From contig JAJYPU010000001.1 in NCBI GenBank assembly GCA_021795095.1, forward strand, positions 20,726 to 84,725: a DNA stretch of 64,000 nucleotides, read 5' to 3'. Position numbers and translations under genes: made by a program. This document shows, piece by piece, positions 37,374-45,334 of this stretch. Numbering within the stretch: position 1 is the first letter of the stretch; the number at the start of each line of letters is the position of its first letter. This DNA comes from Actinomycetes bacterium (GTDB lineage Bacteria > Actinomycetota > Acidimicrobiia > Acidimicrobiales > RAAP-2). Below the pieces are notes generated by a model. That model did not search any database, was not told the DNA's origin, and saw nothing but the letters and a program-made list of their open reading frames with translations.

Positions 37374-38810
37374 GTGCAGCGTTTCACCGACGAACGACCC
37401 GCTCGTTGCCCCACGCGCAGAATCCCACGGGTCACTCCACGCCGGCGCTGGTACGCAGCGGCCGCGGGCGCACTGCTCGCAGCGGGTTCGCTCGCGCCAC
37501 CGCTCACTGCGACGGCTGCGGCCGTGGCGCCTGCGACGGTCGTGGCGGTGAGCGCCCCGTATCGAGGCTCGCCGACGCCGACCAGCCCCGCGGTCGTCGC
37601 GATCGCCCCCGGGCCCGGTGGGCGCGGGTACTACGTGCTTCGAAGCGACGGGACGGTGAGCGACTACGGTGTCGCCGACTACGGATCGTTCACCGCTGGA
37701 TCACTGCCCGTCGACGTCACCGCGACGGGGATCGCGCTCGACCCCGCGACCGGTGGGTACTGGATCATCTGCTCGAACGGCGTCGTGGGTGCGTTCCACG
37801 CCCCCTTTCGAGGCGAGCCGCACATCCCGTCGGGCGGCTGGGGCCAGTACCCGGCGGCCGTCGCCATCGCGAGCGCTACGAACGGATCGGGCTATTACGT
37901 GCTTCGTGCCAACGGCGCGGTCAACGCGTTCGCCGCACCGCGCCACGGGTCACTCGCGGGGCGGCTCCACTACGGTACGACCGCGCCGGTCGTCGCGGTC
38001 AGCATCGCGCTCGACCCCGCGACCGGCGGCTACTGGATCGCCACGTCGACCGGCGGCGTCTTTGCCTTTGACGCGCCGCTCTACGGCTCACCGCTCGCTC
38101 TCGTCCACGGCCACTACGACGGTGTCGCGACGGCCGGCATCGCCGCGACGTCTGCGGGCTACCTCGTCGCACGCGCCAACGGCGAGGTGGACGCCTTCTC
38201 TGCGAGGGCGATCGCCGTCTCCGACAACGCGTCGAAGGTCGCCTTCGGTGCGACGGTGAGCGGGGTCGCGAGCGCTGTCGCCACCGGGGGGTACTACCTC
38301 GCGCTCGACCTCACGCCGCGCCAGGGGTACTACAACCCGTTGCGCGCGCTGACCTCGCTCGTGCCCCAGGAGATTGACCAGGGCGTGGACTACTGCGGTT
38401 CGGGGCCGATCTACGCCCTCGGTGACGGCGTCGTCACCAACCTCTACGACCCGAGCTGGCCGAGCGGGGTGTTCATCTCGTATCGCCTGAGCGACGGACC
38501 AGCCGCCGGTCACGTTGTCTACATCGCCGAGAACGTCACGCCGGCCGTCTCGATCGGTGAACGTGTGAACCCCGGGACCGTCGTCGGCGTCCTGCACGAC
38601 GCGAAGACCTGTCTCGAGACCGGGTGGGCGCGCGACAGCGGTCGCGCGGGCTACGCCGCAGGTTTCGCCCAGTTCAACGGCAAGAACTCGACCGCCTACG
38701 GGCTCAACTTCAGCGCGCTGCTCGACGTCCTCGGCGCTAGACCGGGACTCGTCCAGCCCTACGGGCCGGCGGGGATTCTCCCGGCGGGCTGGCCAACCTG
38801 GGTGGCGTGA
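37374..38810 (+). CDS. Secreted propeller-repeat protein with degenerate LytM/M23-like domain
   Basis: 478 residues. After a Tat-like/Sec N-terminus (TPRRRWYAAAAGALLAAGS) come five or six repeats of about 45 residues, each with the pattern GGYW(I/V)...S.G.V.AF.AP..GS (YYVLRSDGTVSDYG, YWIICSNGVVGAFHAP, YYVLRANGAVNAFAAP, YWIATSTGGVFAFDAP). The last 150 residues resemble M23 peptidases (QGVDYCGSGPIYALGDGVV, IGERVNPGTVVGVLHD). The first zinc His is replaced by Gln and the final HxH by TCLET, so catalysis is doubtful. GTG 37374 follows GGGAGG at 7 nt. Cell-wall binding is a guess. Confidence 0.72.
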   Translation: MQRFTDERPARCPTRRIPRVTPRRRWYAAAAGALLAAGSLAPPLTATAAAVAPATVVAVSAPYRGSPTPTSPAVVAIAPGPGGRGYYVLRSDGTVSDYGVADYGSFTAGSLPVDVTATGIALDPATGGYWIICSNGVVGAFHAPFRGEPHIPSGGWGQYPAAVAIASATNGSGYYVLRANGAVNAFAAPRHGSLAGRLHYGTTAPVVAVSIALDPATGGYWIATSTGGVFAFDAPLYGSPLALVHGHYDGVATAGIAATSAGYLVARANGEVDAFSARAIAVSDNASKVAFGATVSGVASAVATGGYYLALDLTPRQGYYNPLRALTSLVPQEIDQGVDYCGSGPIYALGDGVVTNLYDPSWPSGVFISYRLSDGPAAGHVVYIAENVTPAVSIGERVNPGTVVGVLHDAKTCLETGWARDSGRAGYAAGFAQFNGKNSTAYGLNFSALLDVLGARPGLVQPYGPAGILPAGWPTWVA

Positions 38811-38813
38811 CGG

Positions 38814-39461
38814 TCAGGCCCGGGCACTGGCGAGGGACTGGAAGAAGAGCGCGACGGGCCGGTAGTTGACGTGGGTGAACTTCATGAAGGGCACCAAGAC
38901 GAGCAGCTCCATGGCGAGCGAGATGTGGGCGACGAACATCCAGTAGTCCCACGACGGCGCGCCGGGCAGGTAGCGGGCGAGGCCGACGAGTTCGGTGTCG
39001 TTGCGCGCGGGGCTGGTCGCGCCGAGTTCGTCGCCGACGAGAATGGTCGCGTCACACGCGCCGAACTGCAGGCGAGGCAGTTCGTCGTAGTGCTCGAAGG
39101 CGTTGGCGAGGTGACGGGCCTCTTCGGGCTGGGCGATCCAGAGCTGTATCCCCTCGAGGGGTCCGTGGTAGGCGCCGGTCGGCTCCTCGGCGTGCGCGAC
39201 GCCGAATCCGGCGCTCATCAGGTTAAGTTGTCCCGGTCGGATCAGCTGTTCGGTGCCCAGGCTGTCACGGTGAAGGGCCTCACCCTCGATCAGCCAGGTC
39301 ACGGTCGCGGGGCTCATGTGATCGGCGAAACACCACGCGCTCACGGTGCGGTGGGTCCGCTGGGGGAGGGCGCGGCGCACTTCGATGGCCCCGACCAACG
39401 CCTTGTGCGACGAGAGGACCTCGGGGTTCGACCTAGGAACTTCGTTCGTGGTGTCGGCCAT
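38814..39461 (-). CDS. Deletion-bearing pirin fused to a membrane C-terminus
   Basis: 215 residues. Residues 1-150 follow pirin: RRALPQRTHRTVSAWCFADHM, TVTWLIEGEALHRDSLGTEQLIRPGQLNLMSAGFGVAHAEE, QLWIAQPEEARHLANAF and ATILVGDELGA. Between ADHMSP and ATVTWL the usual block with the HxH metal ligands is absent, so two of four ligands are lost. From residue about 155 the pirin is replaced by a membrane-type tail (YWMFVAHISLAMELLVLVPFMKFTHV) that resembles the C-terminus of NarI/HdrE-like b-type cytochrome subunits. The ATG at 39461 (AGG upstream) was chosen over 39533, which overlaps a hairpin. Possibly a recombination remnant. Confidence 0.6.
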   Translation of the reverse strand: MADTTNEVPRSNPEVLSSHKALVGAIEVRRALPQRTHRTVSAWCFADHMSPATVTWLIEGEALHRDSLGTEQLIRPGQLNLMSAGFGVAHAEEPTGAYHGPLEGIQLWIAQPEEARHLANAFEHYDELPRLQFGACDATILVGDELGATSPARNDTELVGLARYLPGAPSWDYWMFVAHISLAMELLVLVPFMKFTHVNYRPVALFFQSLASARA

Positions 39462-39504
39462 ATCGCCTACCGAGCGGACCTTACCGCCGCCAGACGCCCC
39501 TTCG

Positions 39505-39540
39505 CCCCCCAGTGACGCCGGGAGGAACGTCACTGGGGGG
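39505..39540. terminator. 13-bp hairpin between minus-strand genes
   Basis: CCCCCCAGTGACG (39505-39517) and its exact complement (39528-39540) flank a 10-base loop. It lies just before the pirin-like gene and downstream of 39604, as a second element of a tandem terminator. Confidence 0.6.
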
Positions 39541-39551
39541 CGCGTTGAACC

Positions 39552-39594
39552 GGACCACGCCGCGATGAAGGGGCCTCGGTTCGCGGCGTGGTCC
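39552..39594 (-). terminator. 14-bp hairpin terminator downstream of 39604
   Basis: GGACCACGCCGCGA (39552-39565) and its exact complement (39581-39594) with a 15-base loop, starting 10 nt after the stop of the minus-strand membrane gene. No T tract. Confidence 0.65.
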
Positions 39595-39603
39595 AGAGGG
39601 CCG

Positions 39604-40152
39604 CTAAATCTCGACCTCAGGGTCGATGACGCGATAGTGCCGCCAGCCCAAGGTGGTGAGAACCAACATCAAGATGGCGAGGATGAACATGGCGATCGCC
39701 GACCAGAGGGCGATGACGCCGAACATCCAGAATGCGTAGGCGGTGAGCAGCGTCCCACGCAAGGTCTGACCCTGGAAGACGGTCTGGACGGTCTTGGCGA
39801 GCGCGGTGTTGGACGGGTCGGCAAGCGACTCGGAGCTCAATTGCGCGTAGGTCTTGCCGCCGGTCATCTCTTGGAGGTGCACGGCGATGAAGTGGTCGGC
39901 CCAGACTTCGGCCTCACGGCCGTTGATCAACTGCTGGCCGGCGTAGGGGGTCAGGTAGGGCTTGATCAACGGGTTCTGGAGCTCCGGGGAGTTCTTCGCT
40001 GGGAAGTAGATCTTCTGGGCGGCGAGCTGGCTGTGGACCGTCGAGTTCGCGAAGCTGTAGCCCCACATCAGCAGTCCACCTGACACCAAGAGCACGAGCG
40101 TGAGCAATGCGCCCAGCAAGGTCAGTAGTAGGTCCAACGTCTTACGTTTCAT
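39604..40152 (-). CDS. Membrane protein of unknown function
   Basis: 182 residues with one membrane segment near the N-terminus (LLLTLLGALLTLVLLVSGGLLMWGY), an outer region of about 80 residues (QEMTGGKTYAQLS) and two or three C-terminal segments (GVIALWSAIAMFILAILMLVLTTL) before a short charged tail. ATG 40152 has AAGGGG at 6 nt. A clear minus-strand promoter (TTGACA-16-TAATGA) stands about 64 nt upstream of the start, so the gene is probably transcribed alone and ended by two hairpins. Confidence 0.72.
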   Translation of the reverse strand: MKRKTLDLLLTLLGALLTLVLLVSGGLLMWGYSFANSTVHSQLAAQKIYFPAKNSPELQNPLIKPYLTPYAGQQLINGREAEVWADHFIAVHLQEMTGGKTYAQLSSESLADPSNTALAKTVQTVFQGQTLRGTLLTAYAFWMFGVIALWSAIAMFILAILMLVLTTLGWRHYRVIDPEVEI

Positions 40153-40222
40153 CTTCTACCCCTTCAGTTGTGGTACGCAACCATTCTCACGGCTATTTCG
40201 AACCGATCAGTAGGGGAAAAAG

Positions 40223-40250
40223 TCATTAGAGGCTAATCAAATACTGTCAA
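40223..40250 (-). promoter_or_regulatory. Promoter of the 39604-40152 gene
   Basis: On the minus strand TTGACA (40250-40245) and TAATGA (40228-40223) are 16 bp apart. The region is unusually AT-rich. The -10 box overlaps a small dyad ATTAG-AGG-CTAAT at 40225-40237 that could be an operator. Confidence 0.65.
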
Positions 40251-40319
40251 TAGGTAAAGATGAAACGGCGTAAATGACAGGACTGATGGGGTGTTAAAAG
40301 GAGTGAAACAGCGCCGCAA

Positions 40320-41012
40320 TTACTCAGGTAGAGCGAGTCCGATTCGAGCGAGATAGCCCACGCCCATGATCGCGGCCTCACACCCCGCGTCGGCCAGCGC
40401 GGCCACGTCATCGTCGTCGCGAACACCACCTGCCGCGACGACCGCGAGACCGCTCGCGCACGCGCGCGCGTAGAGCTCGAGGTCGGGTCCGCGCATCGTG
40501 CCGTCGCGGTCGATGGCGGTGACGTGCACGCGTGTGACGCCCGCGTCGATGCACCGTTCGAGCGCCTCGTCGACCCCGAGGCCACCGTCGGCGAGCCATC
40601 CGCGCACCGAGATCCGCTCGTCGCGTACGTCCAGGGCGACGACGAGCCGGTCTCCGAGCGCGTCGGCGAAGCGTCCGAGGGCCTCGGGTGTGGCCCACGC
40701 GGCCGAGCCGACGATGACCCGTTCGGCACCGACGGCGAGGGCCTCGCGCGCAACGTCGATCGAGCGCAACCCCCCTGAGACCTGCACGGGGACTGGCTCG
40801 GCCAGTGCGATGCATCGGCGAAGCAGATCGAGTCTCGCGACACCGCTGCGGGCGCCGTCGAGGTCGACGACGTGGATCATGGGTGGGTCCGTGGCGACGA
40901 CGCGCGCCACGAAGTCTTCCAGCGGGTGGCGGAAGAGCACGCGGTCGTAGTCGCCCTGGTCCAGGCGAACCGCGAAGTCACCGAGGAGGTCGACGGCGGG
41001 GATGAGTTGCAT
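40320..41012 (-). CDS. hisA: Phosphoribosylformimino-5-aminoimidazole carboxamide ribotide isomerase
   Basis: Histidine pathway isomerase of 230 residues, (beta/alpha)8 barrel. Start MQLIPAVDLLGDFAVRLDQGDYD matches HisA (catalytic Asp in AVDL); then IHVVDLDGARSG, QVSGGLRS, VIVGSAAW and TAIDRDGTMRGPD (second catalytic Asp), ending VVAAGGVRDDDDV. Actinobacterial HisA can also be the bifunctional PriA; the substrate-determining loop cannot be assigned here. The ATG at 41012 was chosen since upstream frame is noncoding. It diverges from the yerC-his operon with only 30 bp between. Confidence 0.93.
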   Translation of the reverse strand: MQLIPAVDLLGDFAVRLDQGDYDRVLFRHPLEDFVARVVATDPPMIHVVDLDGARSGVARLDLLRRCIALAEPVPVQVSGGLRSIDVAREALAVGAERVIVGSAAWATPEALGRFADALGDRLVVALDVRDERISVRGWLADGGLGVDEALERCIDAGVTRVHVTAIDRDGTMRGPDLELYARACASGLAVVAAGGVRDDDDVAALADAGCEAAIMGVGYLARIGLALPE

Positions 41013-41036
41013 AGTAATGTTGTAGCAGGCTAGCAT
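41007..41036 (+). promoter_or_regulatory. Promoter of the yerC-his operon
   Basis: TTGCAT (41007-41012) and TAGCAT (41031-41036) are 18 bp apart; six bases follow the -10 box before the ATG at 41043. A leaderless transcript is therefore likely. The -35 overlaps the hisA start codon, so the two directions share control sequences. Confidence 0.55.
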
Positions 41037-41042
41037 GATGAC

Positions 41043-41357
41043 ATGACAAGTGGCAAGGTAATTGCGGCCGAGGCGCACGAGGAGACGGCGCGTCGCTTCG
41101 ACGAGTTGGTCGACGCGTTCGTGCACCTGCGCGACCGCGACACGGTCGCGGCGTTCCTGCGCGACCTCTGTACGACCAATGAGCTCGACGCCATGGGCCA
41201 GCGCCTCCAGGTGGCCAAGCTGGTGGACGAGGGTCTGGCGTATCACGAGGTGTCGCGGCGAACCGGTGCGTCGACCGCGACGGTGACCCGGGTCGCGCAC
41301 TGGTTGCGCTACGGCGAGGGTGGTTACCCCATCGTGTTGCGACGGGGTCGCCGATGA
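41043..41357 (+). CDS. TrpR-like YerC/YecD-family regulator (HisR-like)
   Basis: 104 residues with the TrpR/YerC fold: helical DELVDAFVHLRDRDTVAAFLRDLCTTNE and HTH LVDEGLAYHEVSRRTGASTATVTRVAHWL. Proteins of this family next to his genes have been proposed as histidine-responsive repressors (HisR). Gene position at the head of hisG-hisIE and divergent from hisA supports this. The stop overlaps hisG by 4 nt (ATGA). Start at 41043 has no ribosome site, consistent with a leaderless mRNA. Confidence 0.88.
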   Translation: MTSGKVIAAEAHEETARRFDELVDAFVHLRDRDTVAAFLRDLCTTNELDAMGQRLQVAKLVDEGLAYHEVSRRTGASTATVTRVAHWLRYGEGGYPIVLRRGRR

Positions 41358-42211
41358 ACCGCCGACTCACACTCGCCCTGCCGAGCAAGGGCCGCCTGCG
41401 CGAGCCGTCCTGGACGCTGCTCGAGGCGAGCGGCGTCGACCCCCAGGAGCCGGGTGAGCGCGTCCTGCAGTCCCACTGCCGTAACGCCGACATCGACCTG
41501 TTGTTCGTGCGCGCGGACGACGTACCCGAGTACGTCCAAGACGGCGTCGTGGACTGCGGGATTACGGGGTTGGACCTCATCGACGAGCGCCAGTGCAACG
41601 TCGAGGTCCTGCTGCGGCTGGGCTTTGGCAAGTGCTCGCTCCAGGCGGCCGTGCCCCTCGAGGACGACGCCGTCGGGATCGACGACCTGAAGGGCCGACG
41701 GATCGCGACCTCGCACCCGCGCATCACGACCACGATCCTCGCCGAGCGGGGGATCGACGCTGACGTCGTGCGCGTCGGCGGCGCGGTGGAGATCTCGCCG
41801 CGTCTCGGGCTCGCCGACGCAATCGTCGACCTCGTCTCGACGGGCAGCACGCTGCGAACCAACGGCCTGCGCTCGATCGGCACGCTCTTTGAGTCCGAGG
41901 CCGTCTTGATTGGGCGACGCGGATCGGAGGACCTCGTGGCGCGCAACGTGCTCACGATGGTGCTCGGCAGCGTCACGAACGCCCGGGCCAATCGTTACCT
42001 ACTCTGCAACGTCAACAAGGACCGTCTCGACGAACTGACAGCGCTGCTGCCGACCCAGGGATCGCCCACGGTCATGGACCTCGCGACGCCCGGCGTCGTC
42101 GCTGTGCACGCGCTCGTGCCGGCGGCGGACATCTGGTCGTTGCTGCCAAAACTGGAAGCCTGCGGCGCGAGTTCGATTCTCACGCTGCCCGTGGAACGGA
42201 TGGTGCCGTGA
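41354..42211 (+). CDS. hisG: ATP phosphoribosyltransferase (long form)
   Basis: First and feedback-inhibited step of histidine synthesis, 285 residues. N-terminal LALPSKGRLREPSWTLL, then VDCGITGLDLI, GRRIATSHPRITTTIL, GLADAIVDLVSTGSTLRTNGL (PRPP/ATP site) match HisG. The C-terminal regulatory domain (about 215-285: LCNVNKDRLDELTALLPTQGSPTVM, VHALVPAADIWSLLPKLEACGASSILTLPVERM) is present, so it is the long, hexameric, HisZ-independent type. ATG overlaps yerC; its end overlaps hisD. Confidence 0.95.
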   Translation: MNRRLTLALPSKGRLREPSWTLLEASGVDPQEPGERVLQSHCRNADIDLLFVRADDVPEYVQDGVVDCGITGLDLIDERQCNVEVLLRLGFGKCSLQAAVPLEDDAVGIDDLKGRRIATSHPRITTTILAERGIDADVVRVGGAVEISPRLGLADAIVDLVSTGSTLRTNGLRSIGTLFESEAVLIGRRGSEDLVARNVLTMVLGSVTNARANRYLLCNVNKDRLDELTALLPTQGSPTVMDLATPGVVAVHALVPAADIWSLLPKLEACGASSILTLPVERMVP

Positions 42212-43266
42212 GTCGTCCCGTCGTGACCAAGGAGCAGTTCACCATCGAGCAGATCGTCGCCGACGTGCGCGAGCGTGGTGATGCGGCGCTCGTTGAGTGG
42301 TCCGCCCGCCTCGACGGTACCGAGGACGTCGAGCCCCAGCGTGCGCGGGCCTACGGCGACGTGCCCACGGCCGCGATCCTCAGCGCCGCCGAGTCCGTGG
42401 CCACCTGGCACCGGGCCCAACGACCCGCCGACGTGCAACTCGAGGTGTCACCCGGCGTGACCCTCGAGCGTCGATGGGTGCCGCTTCGCTCGGTCGGGAT
42501 CTACGTGCCGAGCGGGTTGGTCTCGTCGCTCATCATGACCGCCATCCCAGCCCGCGAGGCCGGTGTCGAGCGGATCGTCGTCTGTACCCCGCCGCGAGGG
42601 GCCGCCGCCGTCGCGGCCGCGGCCGCCCTGCTCGGCATCGACGAGGTGTGGGCCGTCGGGGGTGCCCAGGCGATCGCGGCCATGGCCTACGGGACGGCGT
42701 CGATTGCCGCCGTCGACAAGATCGTGGGGCCCGGGGGTGGTGCGGTCAACACCGCGAAGCTGCTCGTCAGCCGCGATGTCGCCATCGACCTGCCCGCGGG
42801 GCCGAGCGAGGTGGTCGTGGTCGCCGACGAGGGCGTCGATGAGGCGCTGATCCAGCAAGAGCTCGACGCGCAGATGGAGCACGGCCCCGACTCACGGGCC
42901 TTCGTCGTGCGCGTCGGCGACGACCTCGAGGTCGCCCTCGAGGCGGTTGAGGCCTACGCGGCCGAGCACGTGGCCCTACTCGGCCCGCGCGCGGAGTCCC
43001 TTGCGGGACGCATCCGAAACGCGGGCGCGGTCTTCGTCGGACCCTTCGCCCCGGTGCCGGCCGGCGACTACGCGACGGGGGGCAACCACGTGCTGCCGAC
43101 CGGCGGGTGGGCCCGTTCCACGGGCGGGCTCGGACTGGAGACGTTCATGAAGGCGGTCACGATCCAACGCGTGAGTGAAGAAGGGCTGGCGCGCCTGGCA
43201 CCGACCATCGAAGCGCTCGCCGAACTCGAAGGGATGCCCATGCACAAGGCGACGGCACGACGATGA
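42208..43266 (+). CDS. hisD: Compact histidinol dehydrogenase
   Basis: Catalyses the last two steps of histidine synthesis. Only 352 residues against about 430 in most HisD: the N-terminus begins near the GDAALVEWSARLDG motif, about 40 residues late, and about 35 residues are missing between MEHGPDSR and AAEHVALL. Zinc and catalytic residues survive: His in EHGPDS, the Glu-His of AEHV, Asp in GDYATGGNH, and His in MPMHKA. The NAD region has GPGGGAVNTAK where others have GPGN. GTG start overlaps hisG by 4 nt and its end overlaps the next gene by 4 nt. Confidence 0.92.
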   Translation: MSRPVVTKEQFTIEQIVADVRERGDAALVEWSARLDGTEDVEPQRARAYGDVPTAAILSAAESVATWHRAQRPADVQLEVSPGVTLERRWVPLRSVGIYVPSGLVSSLIMTAIPAREAGVERIVVCTPPRGAAAVAAAAALLGIDEVWAVGGAQAIAAMAYGTASIAAVDKIVGPGGGAVNTAKLLVSRDVAIDLPAGPSEVVVVADEGVDEALIQQELDAQMEHGPDSRAFVVRVGDDLEVALEAVEAYAAEHVALLGPRAESLAGRIRNAGAVFVGPFAPVPAGDYATGGNHVLPTGGWARSTGGLGLETFMKAVTIQRVSEEGLARLAPTIEALAELEGMPMHKATARR

Positions 43267-44783
43267 CGAGACCCCAACCACTCGAGGCCTACCAGTGGCC
43301 GCTCTCGAACGAACGCATCGCCGACGCCGTGGGCGTCGACCCGCGGTCGATCATCCGATTTGACGGCAACGTCGCGCCGGCGCCACCAGCGAGCGCGCGC
43401 CCAGCCGCGATCGCGGCGGCGCTCGCTGACGTGAACGAGTACGACCGAGGACGATACGAGCCACTACGCGCGGCGATCGCGGCGCGACACGGCCTCGCGA
43501 TTGACCATGTCGCCCTCGGCGCCGGCAGCGACGAGTTCATCGTGCTCGTGGCGAGGGTCTTCGCCGCCGGGGGCACGATCGCGACGGTCCCGTCGACGTC
43601 CTACTCGATGTACCGCTTCGCCGCCTCGATGGCCGGCGCGAGCATCGTCGACGACCCGGCGACGGCCGACCTCGTGTTCGTCTGTCGGCCGAACAACCCG
43701 ACCGGCGAGCTCCCCGACGTGCCAACGGTGGCGGGTCAAGTGGTGATCGACGAGGCCTACGCCGACTACGCGGGCGTCGACGCGCTAGACAGGATCGACG
43801 ACGGCGCGATCGTCCTGCGGACGTTCTCCAAGGCCTTCGGCCTCGCCGGCGCGCGGGTCGGCTACGCCCTGGCTAGCCCTGAGCTCATCGCGGTCCTATC
43901 ATCGCGCCAAGCGCCGCTGTCGGTGTCGTCGCTCTCGGCCGCGTTGGCGATGGCGGCTCTCGCGAGCCCACCCGACGTCGGCCCCCAGATCGCCGAGCGC
44001 GAGCGCATGGCGGCCCGGCTCGGTGAGCTCGGTCTCACCCCGGTGCCCTCGTACACGAACTTCCTCTACGTGCCGATGGACGACCCCCGGCGGATCGTCG
44101 ACGCGATGCTGCCCTACGGCATCGTGCTGCGGGCCTTTACCGGCGGACTGCGCATCAGCGTGCGCGACGAGGTCGATGACGACCAGCTGCTCGACGCGCT
44201 CGTCACTGAGCTGCTCGGCCGCGACGCGGTGGCGCCGGCGGTCCGTCACCGTCGCGCGACAGCCGAGACCCGGTTCGCGATCCGTCTTCGCGTGCCGGGC
44301 GAGGGTCGCGTCCTCGTCCAGTCGGGCGAGGGCTTCTACGACCACATGCTCCAGCAGCTCGCCTTCCACGCGGGGATGGACCTGCGCGTCGAAGGAGTGG
44401 GCGACCCCGAGACCGGTGACCACCACGCGGTGGAGGACATGATGCGGACCTTCGGTGAGGCCCTCGACCTCGCGCTCGGCGACCGGCGCGGCCTCGCGCG
44501 CTACGGCGAGGCACGGGTCCCGATGGACGAGGCGCTCGCGCACGCTGTCGTGGACCTCTCGGGTCGGGCCACCGCGACCCTCGCGATCGACCCGGACCCC
44601 GGGATGGCGGCGCACGCGCTCGAGTCCCTCGTCCAGACGGCGCGCATCACCCTGCACGTGACCGCGACGGGCACCAACGCCCACCACGTCGCCGAAGCGG
44701 CCTTCAAGGCCGTCGGTCGCGCGCTCGCCCAGGCGCTGGTGCGCGACGGGGGACTCGTCCGCTCCACCAAAGGCTCCTTGTGA
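43263..44783 (+). CDS. hisCB: HisC-HisB fusion: histidinol-phosphate aminotransferase / imidazoleglycerol-phosphate dehydratase
   Basis: One 506-residue open frame with two enzymes. Residues about 1-325: PLP aminotransferase HisC with GAGSDEFI, CRPNNPTGE, VIDEAYADY, PLP lysine in RTFSKAFGLAGARVGYAL, and LRISV. Residues about 330-506: HisB dehydratase with GEGFYDHMLQQLAFHAGMDL, GDHHAVEDM and TNAHHVAEAAFKA metal-binding motifs. No stop or start separates them. The two genes are usually adjacent but separate in actinobacteria, and E. coli HisB is fused instead to a phosphatase. Both active sites look intact. ATG overlaps hisD and the stop overlaps hisH by 4 nt. Confidence 0.93.
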   Translation: MTRPQPLEAYQWPLSNERIADAVGVDPRSIIRFDGNVAPAPPASARPAAIAAALADVNEYDRGRYEPLRAAIAARHGLAIDHVALGAGSDEFIVLVARVFAAGGTIATVPSTSYSMYRFAASMAGASIVDDPATADLVFVCRPNNPTGELPDVPTVAGQVVIDEAYADYAGVDALDRIDDGAIVLRTFSKAFGLAGARVGYALASPELIAVLSSRQAPLSVSSLSAALAMAALASPPDVGPQIAERERMAARLGELGLTPVPSYTNFLYVPMDDPRRIVDAMLPYGIVLRAFTGGLRISVRDEVDDDQLLDALVTELLGRDAVAPAVRHRRATAETRFAIRLRVPGEGRVLVQSGEGFYDHMLQQLAFHAGMDLRVEGVGDPETGDHHAVEDMMRTFGEALDLALGDRRGLARYGEARVPMDEALAHAVVDLSGRATATLAIDPDPGMAAHALESLVQTARITLHVTATGTNAHHVAEAAFKAVGRALAQALVRDGGLVRSTKGSL

Positions 44784-45334
44784 GCGAGGTCGTCATCGTC
44801 GACTACGGCGCCGGCAACACCCGGTCGGTTCAGGCGACGATCGCGCGCCTCGGCTACTCGAGCGTGGTGAGCGCGGATCCCGCGGTCATCGCGGCGGGCT
44901 GGTACGTCGTGTTGCCGGGCGTCGGTTCGGCTCGCAGCGCCATGGACCACCTCAACGAGACCGGCGCCGCCGGCGCGATCACGCATCGGGTGTCGTCGGG
45001 GTTGGCGGTGCTCGGGATCTGCCTCGGGCTGCAGCTCGCCCTCGAGTCGAGCGAGGAGGATGGTGGCGTCACCGGCCTGGGCATCGTGCCCGGCCGGGTC
45101 GTGAGGCTGAGCGACGAGCGGGTGCCGCGCCTCGGTTGGTCGATGGTCGACCCGTGGGGCGAGGCCTACTACTTCGCCCACTCGTTCGGGGCGCTCACCC
45201 CCGACGCGGTGGCCACCGCGGAAGGGGTCACGGCCGCGGTGTCGCACGGCTCGTTCCTCGGTGTCCAGTTCCACCCCGAAAAGAGCGGGCCCGCGGGCCT
45301 CGCGTTCTTGGACCAGTGCCTCTCCCTCGTCTGA
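44780..45334 (+). CDS. hisH: Imidazole glycerol phosphate synthase, glutaminase subunit
   Basis: 184-residue class I amidotransferase. Nucleophile Cys in GICLGLQL near 80, catalytic His and Glu in QFHPEKSG near 165-171, start VVIVDYGAGNTRSVQ, and the P-G-V-G loop LPGVGSA. Supplies ammonia from glutamine to HisF. GTG start overlaps the fusion gene by 4 nt; its 3' end overlaps hisF by 19 nt. Confidence 0.94.
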   Translation: MSEVVIVDYGAGNTRSVQATIARLGYSSVVSADPAVIAAGWYVVLPGVGSARSAMDHLNETGAAGAITHRVSSGLAVLGICLGLQLALESSEEDGGVTGLGIVPGRVVRLSDERVPRLGWSMVDPWGEAYYFAHSFGALTPDAVATAEGVTAAVSHGSFLGVQFHPEKSGPAGLAFLDQCLSLV

